This document shows, in pieces, positions 26,507 through 33,432 of a stretch of DNA of 33,432 bases. Each line of letters opens with the position of its first letter. Positions within the stretch are counted from its first letter, which is position 1. The DNA comes from Ornithinibacter sp. (GTDB lineage Bacteria > Actinomycetota > Actinomycetes > Actinomycetales > Dermatophilaceae): NCBI GenBank assembly GCA_029266735.1, contig JAQSWG010000033.1, positions 1-33,432 of the forward strand, written 5' to 3'. Below the pieces are notes generated by a model that saw nothing but the letters and a program-made list of their open reading frames with translations, was not told the DNA's origin and ran no database searches. Both the position numbers and the translations under genes were made by a program.

Positions 26507-27639
26507 ATGGACGGGGCCGGCGAGGGAACGCCGATCGGTCCGCGTTCGCGCCGCCTTCGGATAGCGCTCGTCGCACCGCCCTGGTACCCGGTTCCTCCGC
26601 GAGGCTACGGCGGCGTGGAACGCGTTGTCGGTCTGTTGGCTCCAGGGCTGCAGCAGCTGGGGCACAACGTCACGGTCTTGGGGCGCGAGGGAACCGCGGT
26701 GCGGGCGAGGTCCATGAGCTCGCCCCGGCCGAATGGGAGGGCGGAGCCAACATCTGGCTGCGTAAGAACACCTACCTGGCACGGGTCCACCGTCTGCTCA
26801 GCGAAGATCGCTTCGACGTGGTGCACGACCACAGCTGCACCGAGGGCGTCCTCCTCGCGGCGGCGGCCAACCCCGGATGGGCGGCCTTTGCCACCATCCA
26901 CGGCCCTGTCGACGACGACCATTCCTGCTTCCTGCGCGAGGTCCATGACGTCGTTGGTCTCATCGCGATGAGCGAGTCGCAACGCCGGACGGCGACCGGG
27001 CTCAGGTGGCGTGGCACGATCCACCCGGCCATCGATGAGGGCGAGCTCGACCAGACAGGAGTGGAGCAGCACGACTACCTTGTACAGGTCGCGCGCATCC
27101 ATCCGGTCAAGGGTCAACACCTCGCGATCCAGGTGGCACGAGAGCTGGGGCTCTCCCTCGTGCTCGCCGGTCCGGTGGAGAGATCGCCGGTCGCCCAGGC
27201 CTACTTCGAGGGGGTCATCGCTCCCGCGCTCGGGAACGGCGTCACGTGGATGGGGGAGGTCCGCGGTCGAGCGAAGGGACAGCTTCTCGCCGGAGCTCGT
27301 GCCATGCTCCTGCCGCTCCAGTGGGAGGAGCCGTTCGGACTCAGCGCTGCCGAGGCGATGGCCAACGGAACACCGGTCGTCGCGTTCCCCGTTGGCGCAA
27401 TGCCCGAGGTGGTCGAGGAGGGCGTCACCGGGTACCTCGTCGCCGATGCCGACGAGATGGCTCGTCGTGTCGCCATGGCCACCACGCTGGATCGGGCCCG
27501 CTGTGCCGCTCGAGCCCGCGTCCGCTTCGGGGCTCGGCGGATGGTGGACCAGCACGTGTCTCTCTACACGGCCGGGTGCGACGGTGAGGCTGCGCTGTCG
27601 AGCTACGGCAGCCCGCGGCGCGGAGCCGCGGATGGCTGA
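26507..27639 (+). pseudogene. GT4-family glycosyltransferase with a frameshift
   Basis: A GT-B glycosyltransferase of about 377 residues if repaired. Residues 1-65 from the ATG at 26507 include the donor-side loop PPRGYGGVERVVGLL. Near 26700 the sense moves to another frame (EVHELAPAEWEGGANIWLRK), which runs unbroken to 27639. That part contains RFDVVHDHSCTEG, YLVQVARIHPVKGQ and the GT4 EX7E region EEPFGLSAAEAMANGTPVVA, followed by GAMPEVVEEGVTGYLV. One missing base explains the break. An intact enzyme would transfer a sugar from a nucleotide donor to an unknown acceptor. The stop overlaps the start of the kinase gene by 8 nt, so the two were co-translated. A base-calling error is a real alternative to a true mutation. 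Confidence 0.75.
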
Positions 27640-28525
27640 CATCTGCGTGTTCGGTTCCCCCGCCTGGGACATCGTGTACCGGATCGGCGTGCTCCCTGCC
27701 GCAGGCGGCGATGCCCAGGTCGAGGCGTTGGGCGGACGCCCGGGCGGGAGTGCAGCCAACGTGGCGCGCGGTCTGCGGAGCGCCGGCCACGCAGTGATGC
27801 TCGTCGGACGGCTGGGCGACGACGACATCGGCATCCGCCTACGAGACGAGCTGATCGCGTGGGACGTCGGGACGGAGTACCTCGAACGATGCGGTGCGTC
27901 GGGCCGCGCACTGGTCTTCATCGACGCCAGCGGCGAGCGGACCATCTTTCCGATCGTGCAGCATTCTCGAGCGGACGACGAGGGGAGCACTCCGGATGCC
28001 GTGCCTCACGCCGCACTCTCGACGGCATCCTGTGTCTATCTCGACGAGTACGAGACACTGCCGGACGAGCTTCCAGCGGTTCTCGACGACTCCGCCGCCT
28101 TCATCGTGACCGGCGCCCCCACCTCCGGCTCAGCACTCTGGCCCGCGAACCTCGTCATTGCCTCCGCGCGCCACTTCCCGGCAGCCTGGCTGGACGCTCC
28201 CTTCGTGCGTGCTCAGGCCGTCGTCGGTGCCCGCCTGGCCTGGGTCGTGCTGACGCATGGGGCGGCAGGAGCGGTCGCGTACGGTGTCGAGGAGACGGTT
28301 CGGTTCCCGGTGCCTCGGCTCGCGCCGGTTGATGCCACCGGCGCCGGAGACGCCTTCGCGGCTGGCCTGATGCACGGACTCCTGTCGGGTCTCGCCATCC
28401 GGCGGTCGCTGGAGATGGCCAGCGCCTGGGGCGCGCTCGCGACGCAGCGGCTCCAGTCCGTGCCCCCACGATGGACCGAGCTCGCGGCGGTGAATGACAC
28501 CATTCGTGACGCGGAACCGTGGTGA
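27632..28525 (+). CDS. PfkB-family carbohydrate kinase
   Basis: A 297-residue ribokinase-fold sugar kinase. The first PfkB signature region is GGRPGGSAANVARGL near residue 34. The second is DATGAGDAFAAGL (234-246), with catalytic base Asp240 and the GAG anion hole. The sugar substrate is not predictable. The ATG overlaps the glycosyltransferase stop (ATGGCTGA) and has GGAG 8 nt upstream. The fixed pairing suggests a pathway in which a sugar is phosphorylated and later transferred, for example for a glycolipid or compatible solute; this is inference. The frame is intact, unlike its three left-hand neighbours. Two hairpins follow. Confidence 0.88.
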   Translation: MADICVFGSPAWDIVYRIGVLPAAGGDAQVEALGGRPGGSAANVARGLRSAGHAVMLVGRLGDDDIGIRLRDELIAWDVGTEYLERCGASGRALVFIDASGERTIFPIVQHSRADDEGSTPDAVPHAALSTASCVYLDEYETLPDELPAVLDDSAAFIVTGAPTSGSALWPANLVIASARHFPAAWLDAPFVRAQAVVGARLAWVVLTHGAAGAVAYGVEETVRFPVPRLAPVDATGAGDAFAAGLMHGLLSGLAIRRSLEMASAWGALATQRLQSVPPRWTELAAVNDTIRDAEPW

Positions 28526-28538
28526 CACGCGACGGCGG

Positions 28539-28555
28539 AGTGCCTCAGAGGCACT
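28539..28555 (+). terminator. Short hairpin after the PfkB kinase gene
   Basis: AGTGCCT-CAG-AGGCACT has a 7-bp perfect stem, 13 nt after the kinase stop. It probably acts with the larger hairpin just downstream. Confidence 0.5.
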
Positions 28556-28570
28556 GCGTGGTCGGAGCCG

Positions 28571-28601
28571 ATGACCACCTCATCCGTGGTGAGGTGGTCA
28601 T
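28571..28601. terminator. 12-bp hairpin between convergent genes
   Basis: ATGACCACCTCA (28571-28582) pairs with TGAGGTGGTCAT (28590-28601) around a 7-nt loop. It lies between the kinase gene (plus) and the DUF2469 gene (minus) and can terminate transcription from both sides. Confidence 0.75.
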
Positions 28602-28642
28602 TCCGGGCGGGCCATCCGTCGTCGGCACGCCACCCTGCTCGG

Positions 28643-28957
28643 TCAGAAGTCGCCCTTCGGCAGCTCCAGCTCGCTCTGCGCCAGCTCCTCGATGTTGACG
28701 TCCTTGAACGTCACGACCCGCACCGTCTTGGCGAACCGAGCCGGCCGGTAGATGTCCCACACCCAGGCGTCGTGCATCGTGACGTCGAAGAACACCTCCC
28801 CGCTGTCCGAGCGGACCTTCACGTCGACGGTGTTGCAGAGGTAGAACCGGCGTTCCGTCTCGACGACGTGGCTGAACAGCCCCACGACGTCCCGGTACTC
28901 CCGGTAGAGCGCGAGCTCCGCCTCGCTCTCGTACTTCTCGAGGTCCTCGGAGCTCAT
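28643..28957 (-). CDS. DUF2469 family protein
   Basis: A 104-residue acidic protein of the actinobacterial DUF2469 family, whose function is unknown. It begins [20 protein letters not shown] and contains [34 protein letters not shown] and [18 protein letters not shown], all typical of the family. No membrane segment or catalytic motif is apparent. The ATG overlaps the rnhB stop as ATGA and has GGGAGAG upstream. The fixed rnhB-DUF2469 pairing in actinomycetes suggests a role linked to replication or translation, but nothing in the sequence proves it. A long open frame running upstream past 30000 in the same frame is a shadow of rnhB and lepB. Confidence 0.92.
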   Translation of the reverse strand: MSSEDLEKYESEAELALYREYRDVVGLFSHVVETERRFYLCNTVDVKVRSDSGEVFFDVTMHDAWVWDIYRPARFAKTVRVVTFKDVNIEELAQSELELPKGDF

Positions 28958-29802
28958 CGCTCTCCCACTGGGGTCAGGTCGTTCAGCTGGCTGACATCTG
29001 TCGTCGAGTCGGTCCAGAGGCCACAGGACTCGGGTGGCTCGGGCCCCCGGGCCATCATCTCCGGACCGACCGGACCGGATGCCGCCACGTCGGCCTCCGG
29101 AATGTCGGGCACCACCTCGCCATACTCGTCCATCGCCCCTGGCAGTCGCCACGAGCAGCGGTGCCATGGCGAGGAGCCGACACGTCGCAGGGCCTCCATG
29201 TGGTCCGGGGCGGCGTACCCCTTGTTCTCCACCCACCCGTAATCGGTGACCTGCGCCCCGAGGTCCACCATGATCCGGTCCCGGGTGACCTTGGCGAGGA
29301 CGCTCGCGGCAGCCACCGAGGAGCACTTGAGATCGGCCTTGATCATCGTCGTGACCGGAGGGGTGAGGACCGGCTCGTCGGTGAACGCGAAGAGCCCCAC
29401 ATCGTGGGGCGCGGTGAGCCAGTCGTGGTTCCCGTCGAGGATGACGAGGTCCGGGCGGACGCCGGTAGCGGTGAGGGCCCGGCATCCGGCGAGCCGGAGC
29501 GCAGCGATGATGCCGACCTCGTCGATCTCCTGGGCACTCGCGTGACCGACGGCGTGCGCCACGGCCCAGCGCCGGATCCTCGGGACCAGCCTCTCCCGGG
29601 CGTGCGGAGCGAGGAGCTTGGAGTCGCGGACTCCCTGCGGTGCCGTGCGACAGGTCTCGTCGATGACGACGACCCCCACGGTGACCGGGCCGGCCAGCGC
29701 GCCGCGGCCCACCTCGTCCATCCCCGCGAGCACCCGGTGCCCCTCGCGCTGGAGTGCGCGTTCCACGCGCAGGCTCGGGCTGCGGGGCGCTGAGGCGCTC
29801 AC
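28954..29802 (-). CDS. rnhB: Ribonuclease HII
   Basis: A 282-residue type 2 ribonuclease H that removes single ribonucleotides and RNA primers from DNA. The catalytic pair Asp29-Glu30 is in [14 protein letters not shown]. Further metal ligands lie in VILDGNHDW and in the [22 protein letters not shown] region. The C-terminal WHRCSW segment and a Pro/Glu-rich tail of about 60 residues, longer than usual, end the protein. The GTG at 29802 overlaps the lepB stop as GTGA; the longer frame to 29880 would overlap lepB by 80 nt without support. Translational coupling to lepB and DUF2469 is evident. Confidence 0.94.
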   Translation of the reverse strand: MSASAPRSPSLRVERALQREGHRVLAGMDEVGRGALAGPVTVGVVVIDETCRTAPQGVRDSKLLAPHARERLVPRIRRWAVAHAVGHASAQEIDEVGIIAALRLAGCRALTATGVRPDLVILDGNHDWLTAPHDVGLFAFTDEPVLTPPVTTMIKADLKCSSVAAASVLAKVTRDRIMVDLGAQVTDYGWVENKGYAAPDHMEALRRVGSSPWHRCSWRLPGAMDEYGEVVPDIPEADVAASGPVGPEMMARGPEPPESCGLWTDSTTDVSQLNDLTPVGER

Positions 29803-30554
29803 CGCGCCGCCCTCCCGCCGGGCACCTGCGCGAAGGTCGTCGCGTACGCGGAGAGCCAGTCGGCGCGGGCGAGTGGCCACACCGTCGCGACGGCCCGGCC
29901 GGTGACGACGTCGATGGGCACGGCACCGTCACGACCTGTCTCGGAGGGGTCGTGGAAGCGGGAGTCCTCCGAGTCGGAGCGGTGGTCCCCCATGACCCAC
30001 AGGTGCCCCGCCGGGACCGTGATGTCGAAGTCGAGCGAGCTGGGGTCGTCCCCCGGCTTGAGGTAGGGCTCCTCGATCGCGACACCGTTGATCATCAGGC
30101 CGCCCTCGGTCGTACAACACTCGACGTGGTCGCCCGGCAGCCCGATGACGCGCTTGATGAGGTGGTCCTCCGACTCGGCAGGCAGCAGGCCGACGAACAC
30201 GAGCCCGTCGTGGATCGTGCCCGACACACCCGAGCGGGTGACCGGTGGCACGGCATCCAGCCAGCCGCCCGGGTCCCGGAAGACGACGACGTCACCGCGC
30301 TTGAGGTCCACCGGTCCGGGCGTCAGCTTCGACACGATGACCCTGTCGCCCACGAGAAGGGTGTCCTCCATCGACCCAGAGGGGATGAAGAACGCCTGGA
30401 GCAGCCACGTCTTGACGACGAACGAGAGCCCGAGGGCCATGACGACGACGATGCCGATCTCGCGCACTGCGGCGCCGAACACGGCGAGCGCAGGTGTGGA
30501 CGTGCCGCCCGCCTCCTGGCCCCCGGCCACGGGCTCGGCTCCCGAGGTGGTCAC
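29799..30554 (-). CDS. lepB: Signal peptidase I
   Basis: A 251-residue membrane serine protease that removes signal peptides on the outer face of the membrane. A short cytoplasmic N-terminus is followed by one transmembrane helix (about 30-48). Box B holds the nucleophile Ser61 ([12 protein letters not shown]), box C is GDRVIVSK, box D carries the general base Lys134 ([12 protein letters not shown]), and box E is [11 protein letters not shown]. All catalytic elements are intact. The GTG at 30554 overlaps the stop of the upstream signal-peptidase-like gene as GTGA, and its own stop overlaps the rnhB start. The two S26 proteins are therefore made together. Confidence 0.94.
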   Translation of the reverse strand: MTTSGAEPVAGGQEAGGTSTPALAVFGAAVREIGIVVVMALGLSFVVKTWLLQAFFIPSGSMEDTLLVGDRVIVSKLTPGPVDLKRGDVVVFRDPGGWLDAVPPVTRSGVSGTIHDGLVFVGLLPAESEDHLIKRVIGLPGDHVECCTTEGGLMINGVAIEEPYLKPGDDPSSLDFDITVPAGHLWVMGDHRSDSEDSRFHDPSETGRDGAVPIDVVTGRAVATVWPLARADWLSAYATTFAQVPGGRAAR

Positions 30555-31060
30555 GGCGTGTCCCCGCCGACGCGGCCCAGGCGGCTGGGCGGCCACACGC
30601 GCAGCACGACGGTACCCACGACGTCGTCACGCGAGACGGTGCCCGGCACCGGCGCAGCCAGTGTCACGTCCTCGTCGGTCGCGGACGCGACCAGGGCGAG
30701 CGCATCCCGGGGTCCCGGCTCGACCCCCAGCAGGTCGCCGAGCGCGGACAGCGTCCCGCCGACCGGGCCGTCGTCGGCCGGGGTCGAGCGGTCGACCCCC
30801 GCCGAGCCCGTCGTGTCGACGACGACGACGTCACCCGCGGCCGCCGCCGGCGGCGCCTTCCAGACGAGCACGCGGTCTCCTGCTTCGAGGTCGGGCGCCA
30901 GGGCCGAGGTGGGCACGAAGTACGACTGCAGCAGCACGCCCTGGACGACGGCCGTGAGCACGACGGCGACGACGAGCAGAGGCACCACACCGGGACGACG
31001 CGACCCGGCGCCTGCCACCTCGGTGGCCGGTGCCGGGTCGGCGTCGGGTCGGGCGGTCAC
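30551..31060 (-). CDS. Catalytically dead signal-peptidase-like membrane protein
   Basis: A 169-residue protein with one transmembrane helix (about 25-45) followed by a shortened S26-like region. SYFVPTSALAPDLEAGDRVLVWK (46-68) aligns with box B/C of signal peptidase I, but Ala53 stands where the nucleophile Ser should be. The Lys-bearing RVIGLPGD box and the GDHR box are both absent, and VDTTGSAGVDR, an Asp/Gly-rich stretch, replaces much of the core. It cannot be a Ser/Lys protease. Translational coupling to active LepB suggests a partner or regulatory role, or a degenerating duplicate. The GTG at 31060 is supported by TAGGCT 7 nt upstream in leaderless position. Confidence 0.75.
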   Translation of the reverse strand: MTARPDADPAPATEVAGAGSRRPGVVPLLVVAVVLTAVVQGVLLQSYFVPTSALAPDLEAGDRVLVWKAPPAAAAGDVVVVDTTGSAGVDRSTPADDGPVGGTLSALGDLLGVEPGPRDALALVASATDEDVTLAAPVPGTVSRDDVVGTVVLRVWPPSRLGRVGGDTP

Positions 31061-31067
31061 CCGGCGG

Positions 31068-31073
31068 AGCCTA
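31068..31073 (-). promoter_or_regulatory. Leaderless -10 of the signal-peptidase-like gene
   Basis: The minus strand reads TAGGCT followed by 7 nt and the GTG at 31060. It would start a transcript covering the signal-peptidase-like gene, lepB, rnhB and DUF2469 independently of rplS. Confidence 0.5.
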
Positions 31074-31113
31074 GTCGGCCCGTCTGGGAGGACCGCACCG
31101 AGACGAACGGGTC

Positions 31114-31473
31114 TCAGCGGGCGACAGGGGTGTCGCGCTTCTCCTTGATCTTCGCGGCCTTGCCGCGCAGGTCGCGCAGGTAGTAGAGCTTCGCGCGGCG
31201 GACGTCGCCACGGCTGACGACCTCGATCCGGTCGATGATCGGGGTGTGCAGCGGGAAGGTCCGCTCGACGCCGACACCGAAGGACACCTTGCGGACCGTG
31301 AACGTCTCGCCGATGCCGCCGCCGTGGCGGCGGATGACGACACCCTGGAACACCTGGATTCGAGAACGTGTGCCCTCGACGACCTTCACGTGGACCTTGA
31401 CCGTGTCACCCGCGCGGAAGGCGGGGAGATCGGTCTTGATCGACGCGCGGTCGAGCTCGTCGAAGCGCTGCAT
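31114..31473 (-). CDS. rplS: 50S ribosomal protein L19
   Basis: A 119-residue ribosomal protein at the 30S-50S interface, of normal length. It starts [19 protein letters not shown] and contains [39 protein letters not shown] and [18 protein letters not shown], then a basic C-terminus. The ATG at 31473 is preferred because the family begins here; a frame opening at a GTG at 31503 adds ten residues with no family match. The order rimM-trmD-rplS-lepB is conserved. A leader of about 150 nt lies between its putative promoter and the start. Confidence 0.96.
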   Translation of the reverse strand: MQRFDELDRASIKTDLPAFRAGDTVKVHVKVVEGTRSRIQVFQGVVIRRHGGGIGETFTVRKVSFGVGVERTFPLHTPIIDRIEVVSRGDVRRAKLYYLRDLRGKAAKIKEKRDTPVAR

Positions 31474-31625
31474 GACGGATGTCGCTTTCTCGCGGCCTGC
31501 CACAGGTCACCCGCGGGGATTCGGTGCTGCTCTGGTTCGATGGTGCGTCCGTCGGGCCGCATGCCGGTCGGACGGGTCCTGGGCACTCCCCCTGTGGCGG
31601 GGGCCGTCGAGTCGACGGGACGCAG
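31474..31625 (-). promoter_or_regulatory. Structured 5' leader of rplS
   Basis: The leader includes the near-perfect palindrome CCGTCGA-G-TCGACGG (31604-31618, plus-strand reading) and the hairpin CCCCC-TGTGGC-GGGGG (31588-31603), which partly compete. Leaders before ribosomal protein genes often bind the encoded protein; this role is inferred. The rest of the 258-nt gap to trmD (31626-31731) holds the promoter and no gene. Confidence 0.35.
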
Positions 31626-31631
31626 CCACCC

Positions 31632-31637
31632 AGTGTG
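31632..31637 (-). promoter_or_regulatory. Putative -10 of rplS
   Basis: The minus strand reads CACACT followed by GGGTGG, with TCGTCA 17 nt upstream as a weak -35. The 9-mer ACACTGGGT is identical to that at the rpsB promoter. Confidence 0.4.
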
Positions 31638-31731
31638 CCAGAGGCGGCGGACGCTGACGAAATCCGCACGGTTGCCGCCCCTCCAATGACAGGCGCCTCC
31701 GACCGGTGCGCCGCCCGCGCACACCGAGTGG

Positions 31732-32952
31732 TCAGCCGGGCCGAGGCTTGACGAGGTCGACCGCCCCCGGGTACGTCGGCTCGCCGGGCGCCCTGCGGTA
31801 GCCCGCTCTCCGGTAGAAGCGGTGGTTCTGCGCCGCCACCACCCCCGTGGTGAGCCAGTAGGTCGTGACGGATGCCGGCGCGGCCGCCTCAGAGAGCGCG
31901 AGCAGCTCACGGCCCAGCCCCCGGCCCTGGAGGTCAGGAGCCACCATGAGCCGGGCGGTCTCCCAGACTGCTGGGTCACGGGGACGGACCCGGCCCCGCA
32001 CGGACGCGACGAGACGCCCGAGACCGCCTCCTCGGGATGCCGTGCGCACGGCATACGTCCGCCACTCCCCCACGGCCGCCCTGACCTCCTCGAGGGTCTC
32101 GGCGAGCGGAGGGACGACCCAGTCACCCGATGCCAGGCCCTCCGGCGCCCAGCAGGCGCGTTGGAGGACGAGCAGCTCCGCCGCGTCCGCCGGGGTCGCC
32201 AGCCGCACGTCGAGCTCCGCGAGGCTGCCGACGGTCGCGGACAGCGGCAACAGATCGGGACGGCGCTCCGCGGTGCGCCGCAGTCGTTGCTCGTGGCGCC
32301 ACGCGGCGATCGCGCCATGGTCACCGGACAGGAGCACGGGCGGCACCTCGCGCAGCGTGCCGGCGTCGTCCCAGCGAGCGGGGCGGGTGTAGACGGGGTA
32401 CTCGAGCAGGCCGCCCTCGTGGGACTCCTCGACGAGGGACTCGGCGTTGCCGACGACTCCGGGGAGGAGCCGGCTGATCGCCTCGACCATGGCGAGGACG
32501 GCCACCTCACCCCCGTTGAGGACGTAGTCACCGAGGGAGACGATGCTGACCGGCATCCGGGCGGCGGCGTGCTCGTAGACGCGTTCGTCGACCCCCTCGT
32601 ACCGACCGCAGGCGAACGCCAGCCAGGGCTCCGCGGCCAGTCGCCGTGCCATCGACTGGGTGAACGGAACCCCACCCGGGCTGGGGACGACGAGGTGAGG
32701 CACGGCGGCGTTCCCGCTCGCGCCCCCCCGCACGACGCGGTCGAGCGTCTCGGCCCACGGCTGCGGCGTCATCACCATGCCCGCACCCCCGCCGAACGGG
32801 CCGTCGTCCACCGTGCGATGCGGGTCTTCCGTGGCGTCGCGCAGGTCGTGGACGTGCACGTCGAGGATGCCGTCGCGCCGCGCCTTCCCGATCAGGGACA
32901 GGTCCAGCGGCGCCAGGTACTCGGGGAAGATCGTGACGACGTCGACGCGCAC
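31732..32952 (-). CDS. trmD: TrmD tRNA (guanine-N1)-methyltransferase fused to a GNAT acetyltransferase
   Basis: A 406-residue two-domain protein. Residues 1-235 are TrmD, which methylates G37 of tRNAs read with CNN codons: [18 protein letters not shown] at the N-terminus, the SAM-binding knot GRYEGVDER (116-124) with [20 protein letters not shown], and [10 protein letters not shown]. Around 175-177 EES occupies the EDS-type acidic position. After a short linker, residues 247-406 form a GNAT N-acetyltransferase domain with the acetyl-CoA loop [12 protein letters not shown] (342-353) and a terminal [12 protein letters not shown] motif. Plain TrmD is about 230-260 residues. There is no stop or frameshift between the parts. 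The GTG starts 5 nt after the rimM stop. Acetylation target unknown. Confidence 0.93.
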   Translation of the reverse strand: MRVDVVTIFPEYLAPLDLSLIGKARRDGILDVHVHDLRDATEDPHRTVDDGPFGGGAGMVMTPQPWAETLDRVVRGGASGNAAVPHLVVPSPGGVPFTQSMARRLAAEPWLAFACGRYEGVDERVYEHAAARMPVSIVSLGDYVLNGGEVAVLAMVEAISRLLPGVVGNAESLVEESHEGGLLEYPVYTRPARWDDAGTLREVPPVLLSGDHGAIAAWRHEQRLRRTAERRPDLLPLSATVGSLAELDVRLATPADAAELLVLQRACWAPEGLASGDWVVPPLAETLEEVRAAVGEWRTYAVRTASRGGGLGRLVASVRGRVRPRDPAVWETARLMVAPDLQGRGLGRELLALSEAAAPASVTTYWLTTGVVAAQNHRFYRRAGYRRAPGEPTYPGAVDLVKPRPG

Positions 32953-32957
32953 GACGG

Positions 32958-33432
32958 TCAGACTCCGAGGTCGAGCAGTCCCGGGGGGAGGTCCGCGAGT
33001 ACCCGTCCGCCCTCGACGTCGACCTCGGGAACGAGGGCCGCGACGAACGGGACCCGGGCCTGGCGCCCGTCCGGGAGGCGCACGACGAGCCGGTCCTGCG
33101 CCTCACCGACCTCCAGTCCGGCGACCTCGCCCAGCACGGTACCGTCCGGGTCGACGAGGGCGAGTCCGCGCAGCTGGTCCTCGGTCCAGACGTCGTCCTC
33201 GTCGTCGGGCGGCAACGCGGCGACGGTGTCGACGACCAGTCGGGTGCCGCGCAGCGACTCCGCGCCGGTGCGGTCCGGGATCTCGTCGAACGCCACGAGC
33301 CAGATGCCGTTGTGCACCCGTGTCGATCGCACCGTGAGCGCCGTGGGAACACCGGTGCCGGTGGCAGCCTCGGTGTCGAGAACGGCCCCCACGGCGAGGC
33401 GGCGCTCGGGCTCGTCCGTGTGCAGCTGCACG
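32958..33432 (-). CDS. rimM: Ribosome maturation factor RimM (5' end outside the window)
   Basis: The C-terminal 157 or so residues of RimM, the 30S assembly factor that binds S19. [18 protein letters not shown] belongs to the N-terminal beta-barrel; about 20 preceding residues lie beyond 33432. [24 protein letters not shown] closes that domain, and the PRC-barrel domain covers [22 protein letters not shown] to [10 protein letters not shown]. The apparent GTG at 33431 is an internal valine codon, not a start. It precedes trmD by 5 nt, the standard pair. Confidence 0.92.
   Translation of the reverse strand, partial: VQLHTDEPERRLAVGAVLDTEAATGTGVPTALTVRSTRVHNGIWLVAFDEIPDRTGAESLRGTRLVVDTVAALPPDDEDDVWTEDQLRGLALVDPDGTVLGEVAGLEVGEAQDRLVVRLPDGRQARVPFVAALVPEVDVEGGRVLADLPPGLLDLGV

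Noticed and set aside
28643..30085. 480-codon minus-strand open frame ending in DUF2469
   Set aside because: Only the last 104 codons are the DUF2469 protein; the rest is an Arg/Pro-rich shadow of rnhB and lepB, both of which have complete motifs in other frames.

Overview
The window comes from a high-GC actinomycete. Base composition, heavy use of GTG starts, GTGA and ATGA stop/start overlaps and leaderless promoters all point to Actinomycetota, and the gene content suits the order Micrococcales, perhaps an Intrasporangiaceae-like organism (family is inference; no rRNA is present). No tRNA, rRNA, CRISPR array or insertion sequence was recognised.

Layout. (1) 68-5015: a polyamine/amine catabolism island. 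An aminobutyraldehyde-type dehydrogenase (minus) diverges from an AsnC/Lrp regulator, which is translationally coupled to a class III aminotransferase and followed 1 nt later by an FAD-dependent amine oxidoreductase. (2) 5105-7421: a LOG-type nucleotide-binding protein and, on the other strand, a secreted copper monooxygenase-like lipoprotein with the complete PHM ligand set. (3) 7440-13453 (minus): rpsB-tsf-small ORF-pyrH-frr-cdsA-rlmN. (4) 13912-21488: an inserted or rearranged block with a giant secreted nuclease/5'-nucleotidase, a PLP aminotransferase, a membrane adenylate cyclase and the M23 peptidase that normally adjoins rpsB. (5) 21594-25511 (minus): a broken xerC, then dprA, comM and yraN joined by 4-nt overlaps. 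(6) 25614-28525: a second accessory block holding two decayed minus-strand genes, one with what looks like an effector-associated domain (EAD), then a frameshifted GT4 glycosyltransferase and an intact PfkB kinase. (7) 28643-33432 (minus): DUF2469-rnhB-lepB-lepB-like-rplS-trmD-rimM, with rimM cut by the window edge.

Blocks 3, 5 and 7 plus the M23 gene are the conserved actinobacterial rimM-to-rlmN neighbourhood (translation, ribosome recycling, protein export, lipid synthesis, DNA uptake and recombination). Accessory genes have entered it at two points. The most interesting features are the decayed EAD cassette, the xerC deletion, a catalytically dead signal-peptidase paralogue coupled to the active one, a TrmD-acetyltransferase fusion, the PHM-like lipoprotein, repeat-bearing ribosomal protein S2, and a consistent leaderless promoter architecture that helps to fix start codons.
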